A stretch of 64,000 bases of DNA from Branchipolynoe longqiensis (taxonomy: Eukaryota; Annelida; Polychaeta; Phyllodocida; Polynoidae), in assembly GCA_030323885.1 (NCBI GenBank), contig CM059189.1, positions 49,077,691 to 49,141,690 on the forward strand, written 5' to 3'. The notes beneath the pieces were generated by a model. It worked only from the letters and a program-made list of their open reading frames with translations. It made no database searches and was not told the DNA's origin. Positions 54,163 to 63,683 of the stretch are shown here, piece after piece (within the stretch, counting starts at the first letter, position 1; the number at the start of each line of letters is the position of its first letter). The position numbers and the translations under genes are program-made.

Positions 54163-54232
54163 ATAGTGAATGCGTAGGTGGACATCTGCTTCCCCGCCTC
54201 CCCGCCTCCCCGCCTCCCCGCCTCCCCGCCTC
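54163..54232. repeat. direct repeat copy 1 at the edge of the CCTCC tract
   Basis: CTATAGTGAATGCGTAGGTG followed by GACATCTGCTTCCCCGCC and CCTCCCCG units. The same run recurs at 56312-56378. Confidence 0.85.
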
Positions 54233-54545
54233 CCCACCTCCCCGCCTCCCCACCTCCCCACCTCCCCGCCTCCCGCCTCCCGCCTCCCCGCCTCCCCGCC
54301 TCCCCCCTCTCCTCCTCCCCGCCACTCCGCCTACCCCCCTCCCCTCCTCCCCTCCCAGCCTACCCCCTCCCCTCCTCCCCTCCTGCCCTCCTCCCCTCCT
54401 GCCCTCCTCCCTCTCCCGCCCTCCTCCCCTCATCCCTTCCTCCCTTCCTCCATTCCTCCATTCCTCCATTCCTCCTTTCCTCCTTCCTCCCTTCCTCCAT
54501 TCCTCCCTTCCTTCCTCCATTCCTCCATTTCTCCGTCTTCCCTTC
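54190..54545. repeat. CCTCCCCG / CCTCCATT simple sequence
   Basis: Pyrimidine-rich pentamer- to octamer-like units, strongly strand-asymmetric. Confidence 0.95.
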
Positions 54546-54564
54546 CTGTGGCACTCACATCCTG

Positions 54565-54853
54565 TAGTAGTACCAGCACCACCACCACCACCACCAGCAC
54601 CACCACCACCACCACCCACCACCACCACCACCACCACCAGCAGCACCACCACCACCACAGCACCACCACCACCAGAACCAGCACTACCAGCACCACCACC
54701 ACCACCACCAGCACCACGAGTACCACCACCACCAGCACCACCAGCACCACCAGCACTACCACACCCACCACCACTACCACAACAACCAGCACCACCACCA
54801 CCAGCACCAGCACCATCACCACCACCACCACCACCACCAGCACCAACACCACC

Positions 54854-54884
<31 letters not shown>

Positions 54885-54942
54885 CCACCACCACCCCGGC
54901 ACCACCAGCACCAGCACCACCAGCACTACCACAACCAGAACC

Positions 54943-54973
<31 letters not shown>

Positions 54974-55440
54974 CCACCAGCAACACCACCAGCATCACCA
55001 GCACCACCACCAGCGCCACCACCACCACAACCAGCACCACTACCACCAGCACCACCACCACCACCACCCCACCACACCACCACCACCAGCACCCAGCACC
55101 AACACCAGCACCACCACCACCACAACCACCACCACCACCACCACCACAACCACCACCACCACAACCAGAACCAGCACCACCAGCACCACCAGCATCAGCA
55201 CCACCACCAGCACCACCACAACCAGAACCAGCACCACCACCAGTACCACCACCAGCACCACCACAACCACTACCAGCACCAGCACCACCACCACCACAAC
55301 CACCAGCACCAGCACCACCACCAGCACAACCACCACCACCAGCACCACCACCAGCACCAGCACAACCAGTACTATAACCAGCACCAGCAGCAGCACCAGC
55401 ACCAGCACCAGCAGCACACTACACCACCACCCACCACACT
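54565..55440. repeat. (CCA)n-rich trinucleotide tract, ~875 bp
   Basis: Mostly CAC/CCA triplets with AGC and AAC interruptions. The long frames over it (poly-Thr, poly-His or poly-Val) are read-through. Confidence 0.97.
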
Positions 55441-55565
55441 ACAACAGAACCCCCACCCCGACCCTCCACCCCTTACATCTGCTTTGCCACTCATCGACCC
55501 CGTTGACCCCCGAGTGTGGCGTTGTGCGCTCCTTTCTGCTGGTTCCTATTCAGTGTCCCATTAAA

Positions 55566-56312
55566 GATGGGGATCCCATTAAAGTCATTGAGAAAACCAA
55601 ATTTCTGGGCCTCATTCTCGAAGCAAAACTGTCTTTTGTGCCACATATAAAGTACCTGTAAACAAGAGGCCTGAAAGTGCTAGATATTCTGAGGGTGCTG
55701 TCCAGCTCAGAGTGGCGAGTGGACAGGTGTTCTGCTCTCCGTGTACAGAACCTTGGTTCGGTCACGAGTGGATTACGGCAACATAGTATACGGTTCCGCA
55801 AGGAAATCATATATTGGGCTGCTAGACACGATCCACCACCAGGGACTGTGCCTGGCCCTTGGGGCCTTCCTCACCTCACCGTTTCAGAGTCTTTACGTCG
55901 AAGCCAATGAACCATCACTTAACAACAGGAGAATCAAACTGGCCATGCAATATGTAGTCAAGATAAAAACTAATGCATTGAATCCTGCACACAATTGTCT
56001 ATTCGAGCAACATGACGAATCCAGGTATGAAGCCAGGCCGAATTACATCCGGCCACTGAGGCTCCGAATGAAACCTTATTTGGAGGCCTTGGGAGTGGAT
56101 TTGGATGTGTTGGAGGATGCCAAAGTCCCAGAACATCCCCCGTGGTCGTTGAGAAAGCCATCGGTTATCCTCCGACTCACGGAACTGAGCAAGTCTGGGA
56201 CACATCCACTCGAGTACCAAGGACTGCATGCAGAGATTCAAGGCCAGTTTTCAGACTACCTCTCCATATACACTGATGGTTCGAAATACCAAAGCCGGGT
56301 AGCTGCTGCAGC
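55566..56312 (+). pseudogene. RNase H-type LINE, copy D, truncated at both ends
   Basis: Runs from the RT segment DGDPIKVIEKTKFLGLILEA through a one-base frame change near 55735. The linker and the RNase H start follow (LSIYTDGSKYQSRVAAAA), then it ends abruptly in the direct repeat at 56312. It lacks the RT catalytic part, most of RNase H and the 3' end. Confidence 0.88.
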
Positions 56313-56378
56313 ACTATAGTGAATGCGTAGGTGGACATCTGCTTCCCCGCCTCCCCGCCTCCCCGCCTCCCCGCCTCC
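56312..56378. repeat. direct repeat copy 2
   Basis: Same run as at 54163, including the CCTCCCCG units, placed directly at the end of LINE copy D. Confidence 0.85.
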
Positions 56379-56429
56379 TGATGCTCCTTGACACGTCAGG
56401 ATGCCCTTTGTTACCGCTTCCCGCCATCA

Positions 56430-56945
56430 CGATCCACAACCACGCCCAGCCCAGCCCAGCCCCGCCCCGGCCACACCCCCGCCACGCCCAGCCCGCCCAG
56501 CCCGCCCAGCCCGCCCCCACCACGCCCAGCCCGCCCGCACCACACCCACCACACTATGAACGCCCTGCCTCCCTACCCCGTCTCGCCATGCCACACTCCG
56601 TTAGATCAGGCCCACGTCCCTCTGCGCCCCACCACGCCCCACCACGCCCCACCACGCCCCCCCATCCCACACCACGCCCCACCATCCCCCCTACCACGCA
56701 CCCCAACCCCCACCACGCCCCCACGCCCTTTACACCGCTCTGCTTGCTACTCCGCCCCCGCCCCCGCCGCCACCCGCCCGCCCGCCGCCGCCGCCCGCCG
56801 CCCGCCGCCCGACGCCCGCCGCGCCGCCGCCGCCCGCAGCCCGCCGCTCACTCCACCGCCCGCCGCCCCCGCCCGCCGCCCGCCGCCCGCCGCCGCCGCC
56901 GGCCCGCCGCCCCCGCCCCGCCCCGCCCGCCGCTCTCGGCTAGAC
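56430..56945. repeat. GC-rich simple sequence (CCCAGCCCGC, CCACGCCC, CCGCCGCCG)
   Basis: Nearly pure C/G/A on the plus strand in three successive motif blocks. Open frames coding proline/alanine/arginine strings are read-through. Confidence 0.92.
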
Positions 56946-57054
56946 TCGATTACCGCCCCCAAACTACATCGGTCACGGCCCACAACGAGCCGACCCGGGC
57001 GGGCTCAGTCTCCTCCGACACGTAACGACGAGCCGGGCGACCTGCCCGGTCACT

Positions 57055-57125
57055 GTCCGGGTGTGGGGGGGTGGGGGGTGTGGGGGTGTAGGGGGTGTGG
57101 GTGGGGGGTGTGTGGAGGGGGTTAA
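57055..57125. repeat. GGGGTGTG-type G-rich tract
   Basis: Irregular runs of 4-6 G separated by T/TGT. Confidence 0.85.
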
Positions 57126-57174
57126 GTTACATGGCGACGCGCGTGGAACGTGGTGAGCGGCGACGGTAATGGCA

Positions 57175-57392
57175 GGGCGTTCGGCATTATTAGGATAGGG
57201 CAAGGACTGGTTAGTTCCATGTCAGGATAATGTGACTTGAGTTGGATATCAGGTCATGATGCCAGCAGACTGGTCTCCCAGTGGGCCAGCACTATAAAGT
57301 TGCCATGGGTGTGCAGTCACAAGTCGGTACCCATCCTGATATCACCTTCGATGTTGCCAGGATGTAAAACTCCAACAACCAACCAACTAGGT
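57175..57392 (+). mobile_element. SINE family 1, 5'-truncated
   Basis: Starts at GGGCGTTCGGCATTATTAGG and carries the body and the tail GTTGCCAGGATGTAAAACTC with (AACC)n. Its 3' part belongs to the duplicated segment 57238-57612. Confidence 0.85.
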
Positions 57393-57612
57393 AAAATTGC
57401 CTCGTTAATGCACCTTTAAGTGTGACAGTCCAGGTCTGCGTTCTCTGGCGGCTCACATTCTGTGGTGACACCCGGCGGCTGGTTATAGCAGCTCATTGGT
57501 CAAGCGTGGTGAGAATACGCCAGTTACCAGTTCCCTGTGAGTCATCGACAGGTATGTGCTTCCTGGTGCATGCGAATGTTGGGTTGGGCGACACCGTTAG
57601 CAACATTAAAAG
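57238..57612. repeat. segment duplicated at 60529-60896
   Basis: 375 bp (SINE tail plus flank), almost identical to 60529-60896. The other copy lacks 7 bp in CAGTTACCAGTTCCC. Confidence 0.93.
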
Positions 57613-57639
57613 CTGCATAGTCCTAAAGACCTGCCTTAA

Positions 57640-58323
57640 GGTGGACAAACTACACGCAACCTACGACACCCACAAACAAAAACAAAGTTAAATTATTAGA
57701 GAAAAGGAGAGTAATACAGCTAAAAACACTGGCATTTGGGTATAGTCGAGAAAAAAAGTACCTAACCCAGCCACAAAGGAACACCAGAGCAAACAATGCA
57801 CCAATACTAACACAAACCAGAAGCCACATCAAAGCACATGAAAGAAGTACACTACAAATGGCTGGCAAAGTCTGGAACGCCCAAACGCTAAATGAAAGAC
57901 AAATTCCTGACCTAAAAACATTCAAAAGATATCTGTGCAAGGTAAAACCAGGAAACCACCCCTGAACTGTGACCAAGAAGGGCATGTGATATGTCACGGC
58001 CCACCAGCTGGACATCTCTTGGGAGGTGGCCAGGCCAAAAAACTAAGCAGATATCAACAAAACCACACACAGAACACATACCAACCATCTATTGTGTACA
58101 AGCATATAACATGTAAATAGAGTAGGCTAGTCTAGGTAGAGTAGAAGGAAAACAATTGTAAAGAAAAAACAAAAAAAACGAACAGATTTACTAACCATAA
58201 TACCAACTATAAGAAAAAAAAGCCGAAAACTGCCCAGCATTGAAAACAAGCCCCATCATCTGGGCTTACATGTTATGGACAGTATAAACACCCCATCAAA
58301 AAAAAGGAAAAAGAAAAAAAAAA
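57640..58323 (+). mobile_element. 3' end of a second, non-RNase-H LINE
   Basis: An open stretch to the stop at 57963-57965 encodes a C-terminus typical of CR1/Jockey-type RTs: RRVIQLKTLAFGYSREKK..., then RSHIKAHE, AGKVWNAQTLNE and LKTFKRYLCK. A 350-bp A-rich 3' UTR follows and ends in purine-rich A-runs at about 58298-58323. The upstream part is missing. Family assignment rests on this C-terminal pattern only. Confidence 0.65.
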
Positions 58324-58458
58324 GGTCATGGTGCTGGCGGCATGGTTTCCCAGTGGGCAGCACTATAAAGTCGCCATGAGTGTGCACTGTCACAAGTCGG
58401 TACCCGTCCTGATATGACCTTAGATGTTGCTAGGACGTAAAACAACAACAAACAGATA
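58324..58458 (+). mobile_element. SINE family 1, 3' half
   Basis: GGTCATGGTGCTGGCGGCAT to GTTGCTAGGACGTAAAACAA. It directly follows the A-rich LINE end. Confidence 0.83.
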
Positions 58459-58460
58459 GT

Positions 58461-58790
58461 GCTGCAAGGTGGTTTAAACGGTAGAGCCAAGGCATCGCAT
58501 GCGGAAGGTCGGGAGTTCGGTTTACTGTTGAGTCAAACCAATGACTTTAAAATGGATACTTGTCGCTTTCCTAGCATGGCGTTCGGCATTAATAGGATAG
58601 GGCAAGGACTGGTTTGCTCAGTGTCAGGATACTATGACTGAGTGGGATATCAAGGTATGGTGTCAGCAGCCTGATTCCCAGTGGGGCAGCACTATAAATT
58701 CGCCATGAGTGTACACTGTCACAAGTCGGTACCCATCCTTATATGACCTTCCATGTGGCTAGGACATAAAACTAAACCAATAATAACAAC
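58461..58790 (+). mobile_element. SINE family 1 (head A), near full length
   Basis: Head GGTGGTTTAAACGGTAGAGC, CATGCGGAAGGTCGGGAGTT, GAGTCAAACC; full body; degenerate tail AGGACATAAAACTAAACC. Confidence 0.85.
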
Positions 58791-58794
58791 CCCT

Positions 58795-59230
58795 ACTGCC
58801 CCACCTTACTACATACTGCCCCACCCTACTGCATACTTCCTGACCCTACTGCATTCTTCCCCACCCGACTGCCTACTGCCCCAACGTAATGCATAATGCC
58901 CCACCCTACTGCATTCTTCCCCACCCGACTGCCTACTGCCCCAACGTAATGCATAATGCCCCACCCTACTGCATTCTTCCCCACCCGACTGCCTACTGCC
59001 CCAACGTAATGCATAATGCCCCACCCTACTGCATTCTTCCCCACCCGACTGCCTACTGCCCCAACGTAATGCATAATGCCCCACCCTACTGCATTCTTCC
59101 CCACCCGACTGCCTACTGCCCCAACGTAATGCATAATGCCCCACCCTACTGCATTCTTCCCCACCTCACTGCATACTGCCCCACACTACTGCATACTGCC
59201 CCACCCTGCTGCATACTGCCTCACCCTACT
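58795..59230. repeat. 60-bp minisatellite with five identical core units
   Basis: The unit is CCCACCCTACTGCATTCTTC, then CCCACCCGACTGCCTACTGC, then CCCAACGTAATGCATAATGC. The central units (about 58845-59160) look identical, so the array is recent or homogenised. Flanking units are shorter variants. Confidence 0.95.
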
Positions 59231-59272
59231 CCAAATGTAAATGAATATGCAGCAATTATAACATCTTTTTGA

Positions 59273-59445
59273 GAGTAGTGTTTTGAACTTACAGGTAGTG
59301 TTTTGAACTGAAGGATAGTGTTTTGAGCGTGGCCACAGTATTGTTTTGAACCTAGCTTCAACTAGGTTGAAAACACTACTGTAATGTTTTCAACCTAGGT
59401 TGAAAACACTCCCGTAGTGTTTTTGTGGGGTAGTGTTTTGAACTT
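59273..59445. repeat. cluster of inverted AGTGTTTTGAAC motifs
   Basis: AGTGTTTTGAAC occurs several times on the plus strand. Its complement GTTGAAAACACT occurs near 59362 and 59401. CAACCTAGGTTG (59390-59401) is a perfect 12-bp palindrome. The cluster can form alternative hairpins. Confidence 0.75.
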
Positions 59446-59451
59446 ACTACA

Positions 59452-59552
59452 CCGGTGGCCTGATTTCCCAGTGGGACAGCACTATAAAGTCGCTATAAGT
59501 GCGCACTGCCACAAGTCGGTACCTGTCCTGATATGACCTGAGCCAACCAACC
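59452..59552 (+). mobile_element. SINE family 1, 3' fragment lacking the tail element
   Basis: GGTGGCCTGATTTCCCAGTG to CCTGATATGACCTGAGCC and (AACC)n. The TTAGATGTTGCCAGGACG part is deleted. Confidence 0.8.
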
Positions 59553-59947
59553 TTACGACTCTGTCCACGCACCCTGCCTGCCCACACCAGCACTAATAAC
59601 CATGCTCGACACCAGATGTCGCCCAGCTGAGTGAGGGAGGGTTGCGTCTGGTTCCGCTCCTTTCCACCAGGGGAAGCAGTGTGCGGGCCACATTTCGCAA
59701 CACTTGAGATCAGGCTCCGCAGACAGTGTGAAACTAATGCCACTTTTCTTCTCCCAGTTCCAAACTTGCAGAATGTGCATGGACAGTTCTGTTTGAAGTT
59801 TCACTGCTAATTGAATGGGACACAGTTTGGTGGTTCGATGTGCTAAATTAAGTACAAGAAAGGGAGGAAATTACGCATTGATGTGTTAATTTTTGGTACC
59901 TTAATGAGTCTTTACTATGTAGTATACACGCCTGCTAGCGAGACTAA
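59553..59947. other. unclassified stretch
   Basis: No recognised gene or repeat. Confidence 0.5.
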
Positions 59948-60952
59948 AGCCGTGGTCACACGGGCAAAATGTGAAGCGAATCAGACAAATCGAATCAGGT
60001 GAGTCGAATTAGCCGCCCGTTCACACGAGCACTACTTGGGCCGGAAGTCGATATCCGCGCATGAGCAAGTCCAGTCTGACCAGTGCCACCCCGAGAGAGT
60101 GGATTCGACCTAGATATGTATTTAATGAATCGTATTGGTTTGGAATGGTCAAAACTTCTGCTGGGCAGTGAAACCCTAAAAATAAATGATGAAAAAAATA
60201 TCTGTGCATAGCTAGCGGTTTAATAGACTAAATTATATAATATGCGCTTTTGATCGACCGGAAAGTAAACACACTAAGGTATCGACTGCGCATGCGTGTG
60301 AGGCGCTTAATCCGCCTCAGCGCGTCCACACGGACAAAATAAATCGATTCACAGAAATCGCCTTACGTAATCGACCTTCAGAAGCGGTTTACAGTATGTG
60401 GATCACAGAAATCGATTCAGCCCTAATTCGACTCAGACACCCGTTCACACGCGAAATGTGCGTCGAACTAGGCAAATCGATTTCTACGAAGAGTAATACA
60501 GCTAAAAACACTGGCATTTGGGTATAGTTGAGTTGGATATCAGGTCATGATGCCAGCAGACTGGTCTCCCAGTGGGCCAGCACTATAAAGTTGCCATGGG
60601 TGTGCAGTCACAAGTCGGTACCCATCCTGATATCACCTTCGATGTTGCCAGGATGTAAAACTCCAACAACCAACCAACTAGGTAAAATTGCCTCGTTAAT
60701 GCACCTTTAAGTGTGACAGTCCAGGTCTGCGTTCTCTGGCGGCTCACATTCTGTGGCGACATCCGGCGGCTGGTTATAGCAGCTCATTGGTCAAGCATGG
60801 TGAGAATACGCCAGTTCCCTGTGAGTTATCGACAGGTATGTGCTTCCTGGTGCATGCGAATGTTGGGTTGGGCGACACCGTTAGCAACATTAAAAGTCTA
60901 CATTTCAGTTTAAGTCTACGAATCGATTTACATTGCCCGTGTAAACACGGCT
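59948..60952. mobile_element. Inverted-repeat DNA element 4 (MITE-like), interrupted by an insertion
   Basis: The left end AGCCGTGGTCACACGGGCAA and the complement of the right end AGCCGTGTTTACACGGGCAA match. GTTCACACG words and CGATTYG words recur inside. Without the 407-bp insertion at 60490-60896 the element is 598 bp, close to elements 2 and 3. Flanks are TAA and TAT, so a target duplication is not clean. Confidence 0.83.
60490..60896. repeat. circularly permuted copy of 57238-57746, inserted in DNA element 4
   Basis: 60490-60528 matches the LINE piece 57708-57746. 60529-60896 matches 57238-57612, which lies before it at the source. The joint at 60528/60529 has no more than one or two shared bases. 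The 95 bp between the two source parts are absent. Confidence 0.9.
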
Positions 60953-61141
60953 TATGACTTACTCTCAGTGTCCTGCAACAGTGTGCAATGGTGGTGGGTA
61001 TTTGCAATTTACTTATTACTCTAGCGTATTGAAATAACAAAGTACCTTTTATTATGGCCTAAACACCGAAAATGTAGGCTATATATTTTGTTCATAGTTT
61101 TTGTTATCACTTGCTGTCCGGACTCAACCTCGTCCACACCT

Positions 61142-62135
61142 CTTCTATCGCATGGGTACACACTGTAAGTTGTGTGAGAAACAGGAAATGTCCCCAATGG
61201 TTACAAGGTGTTTGTTTACAAGGTGTTTCACTGTAACATGGGTGCACACTGTAAGTGGTGTGAGATACATGAAGTGTCCATCATGTTTACAAGGTGTTTC
61301 ACTGTAACCTGGGTGCACACTGTAAGTTGTGTGAGAAACAGGAAATGTCCCCAATGGTTACAAGGTGTTTGTTTACAAGGTGTTTCACTGTAACATGGGT
61401 GCACACTGTAAGTGGTGTGAGATACATGAAGTGTCCATCATGTTTACAAGGTGTTTCACTGTAACCTGGGTGCACACTGTAAGTGTTGTGAGAAACAGGA
61501 AATGTCCCTCATGGTTACAAAGTCCTTGTTTACAGGGCGTTTCACTGTAACATGGGTGCACATTGTAAGTAGTGTGAGAAACAGGAAGTGTCCCTCATGT
61601 TTACAGGGTGTTTCACTGTAACATGGGTGCACACTGTAAGTGTTGTGAGACACAGGAAGTGTCCCTCATGTTTACAGGGTGTTTCACTGTAACATGGGTG
61701 CACACTGTAAGTGTTGTGAGACACAAGAAGTGTCCCTCATGTTTACATGGCGTTTCACTGTAACATGGGTGCACACTGTAAGTTGTGTGAGAAACAGGAA
61801 GTGTCCCTCATGTTTACAGGGCGTTTCACTGTAACATGGGTGCACACTGTAAGTGTTGTGAGACACAAGAAGTGTCCCTCATGTTTACAGGGCGTTTCAC
61901 TGTAACATGGGTGCACACTGTAAGTGTTGTGAGACACAAGAAGTGTCCCTCATGTTTACAAAGTGTTTCACTGTAACCTGGGTGCACACTGTAAGTGGTG
62001 TGAGAAACAGGAAATGTCCCCAATGGTTACAAGGTGTTTGTTTACAGGGTGTTTCACTGTAACATGCGTGCACACTGTAAGTGGTGTGAGATACAGGAAG
62101 TGTCCCTCATGTTTACAAGGCCTTTCACTGTAACA
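61142..62135. repeat. 71-bp satellite with an 86-bp variant, about 13-14 copies
   Basis: The unit is ACATGGGTGCACACTGTAAG, then TGTTGTGAGACACAAGAAGT, GTCCCTCATGTTTACAGGGC and GTTTCACTGTA. Units near 61200, 61370, 61520 and 62040 have an extra GTTTGTTTACAAGGT-type block. Confidence 0.95.
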
Positions 62136-62223
62136 TTTGCGCGTCGGGCGGGGGCGGGGGGAGGTGGGGGGAGGAGAATTTAGCGTAACTGAGTAGAGGG
62201 TAGATGGAAAAGGGGAATCCAAC

Positions 62224-62390
62224 AAATATTATTTTATTTAACCACGCCTCTAGCTTACAACGATTTTTATCATCGGCTATTGGACGTCAAACATATGGTC
62301 ATTCTGACAGATTTCTTTGTAGGAAATGCGCTGCCACCACTACTCTTTCCGATAAGCAGCAAGGGGTCTTTTATCCGCACTGGGAAGTAC
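62224..62390 (-). mobile_element. SINE family 2, 3' part
   Basis: On the minus strand: GTGCGGATAAAAGACCCCTT, CTTATCGGAAAGAGTAG, CAGAATGACCATATGTTTGA, CGTCCAATAGCCGATGATAA and the GGCGTGGTTAAATAAAATAA end. Confidence 0.85.
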
Positions 62391-62463
62391 ACGTCAGAAG
62401 GATCAGAATAAGGAAGCTATAGAAATCAACACCTACAACCTACATTCCTTCTTATATGGGTTA

Positions 62464-63073
62464 AGGCTCAGTCACACCTTACCGGATTGGGGTACCGGAT
62501 AGAAAACGGACACTGTCCGGTGAAATATGTCAATGTCCGGTTTATATACAGTACGCATCCGGCGTGTCCGTTCTCTCTCCGGTGGTGTCCGGCTTGTACA
62601 GTGGCAAGTTTTGAACATGCACAAAACTTGTAACGGACACCGCCGGACTGACGTGTATGGTTGGTGTCCGGTTTAAGTCTGTTTAGTCTGTTTTCTCCAG
62701 TACATGTCCGGTATCCATCCATTACTTTTCCGGTTTGCTTCCTGAATAGTCCGTTGACGGTGTTGCGGGAATTTGGTCCGTCATTTCTTTTAATATGTTT
62801 TCGGTGCATCCGTGAACAGTCCGGTTTTCGGTCCGTCCATTAGACATTCAGTTGTTATCCGGTCTCGTCGGGTTCTCGTCGGGTTCTCGTCCGTTGGCTA
62901 TTCGTTAATGTACGTTCCTTGTCCGTTAGCGTTTGTTTCGTCCGGCGGCCTTTGACCTGATAGGGCAAGATTTCGACACATTTCGATACAGTTTGATACT
63001 GAACACCACCGGACTAGAAAATTCTTTGTCCAGTTATGTCCGGTGCTCAATCCGGTATTGTGTGACAGGCACT
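62464..63073. mobile_element. Inverted-repeat DNA element 3 (MITE-like), 610 bp, TTA target duplication
   Basis: Left end AGGCTCAGTCACACCTTACC and complement of the right end AGTGCCTGTCACACAATACC, both followed by GGATTG. TTA flanks at 62461-62463 and 63074-63076. The interior is filled with GTCCGGT and CCGGAC words. No transposase. Confidence 0.85.
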
Positions 63074-63164
63074 TTAGAGCTAACGATCCATATACGCAGT
63101 ATGCGGCATGCCATTTTCAGTCTGTCTTGCTCCAAATATGTGAAGGAAGGTAAAAAAAGTTCCT

Positions 63165-63262
63165 GACAATTGGAGAACCATTCGCATTTGCATTTGCACC
63201 GATCGATCCATGGATCGATTCACTTGCCGCATTTGCATTTGCATTCGCATTCGTGCATATGG
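63165..63262. other. ATTTGCAT-rich stretch with an 18-bp palindrome
   Basis: GCATTTGCATTTGCA occurs on both sides of a perfect palindrome ATCGATCCATGGATCGAT at 63202-63219. ATTTGCAT is also the octamer-factor motif, which may be coincidence in a simple repeat. Confidence 0.6.
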
Positions 63263-63307
63263 AAGTACCACTGTGCATTTACATGCTTTTCCACTTTTTG
63301 TCGGATT

Positions 63308-63472
63308 CGCATACAGCATACCGCATACAGTATACTGCATACAGTATACTGCATACAGTATACCGCATACAGTAAACCGCATGCAGTATACCGCATACAG
63401 TATACCGCATGCAGTATACCGCACACAGTATACCGCATACAGTATACCGCATACAGTATACCGCATATATGG
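63308..63472. repeat. 14-bp minisatellite, about 12 copies
   Basis: The unit is CGCATACAGTATAC, with GCATAC/GTATAC self-complementary halves. Open frames over it are read-through. Confidence 0.96.
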
Positions 63473-63683
63473 AATCTTAGCTTAAAGCTGTTTGTAGCAG
63501 AGTCTTTGTGGGTGTATTTTCGGGGGTGGGGGGGGGGAGGGTGACAAACTGATATTTCCGAAAGCAGGTACAGGTAGGTTTCCCTGCCTTCAGAACCCGC
63601 GGATTGGCTGCTCTAGATTCACTGAACAAGGAAGTGTTTACCCATAGCTGCAGGAATGATGACGGCGACCTTCTGCTTACGAT

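Noticed and set aside
54170..55564. 464-codon Thr/His-rich and 244-codon Val/Gly-rich frames
   Set aside because: Simple CCTCC and CCA sequence read in frame on either strand.
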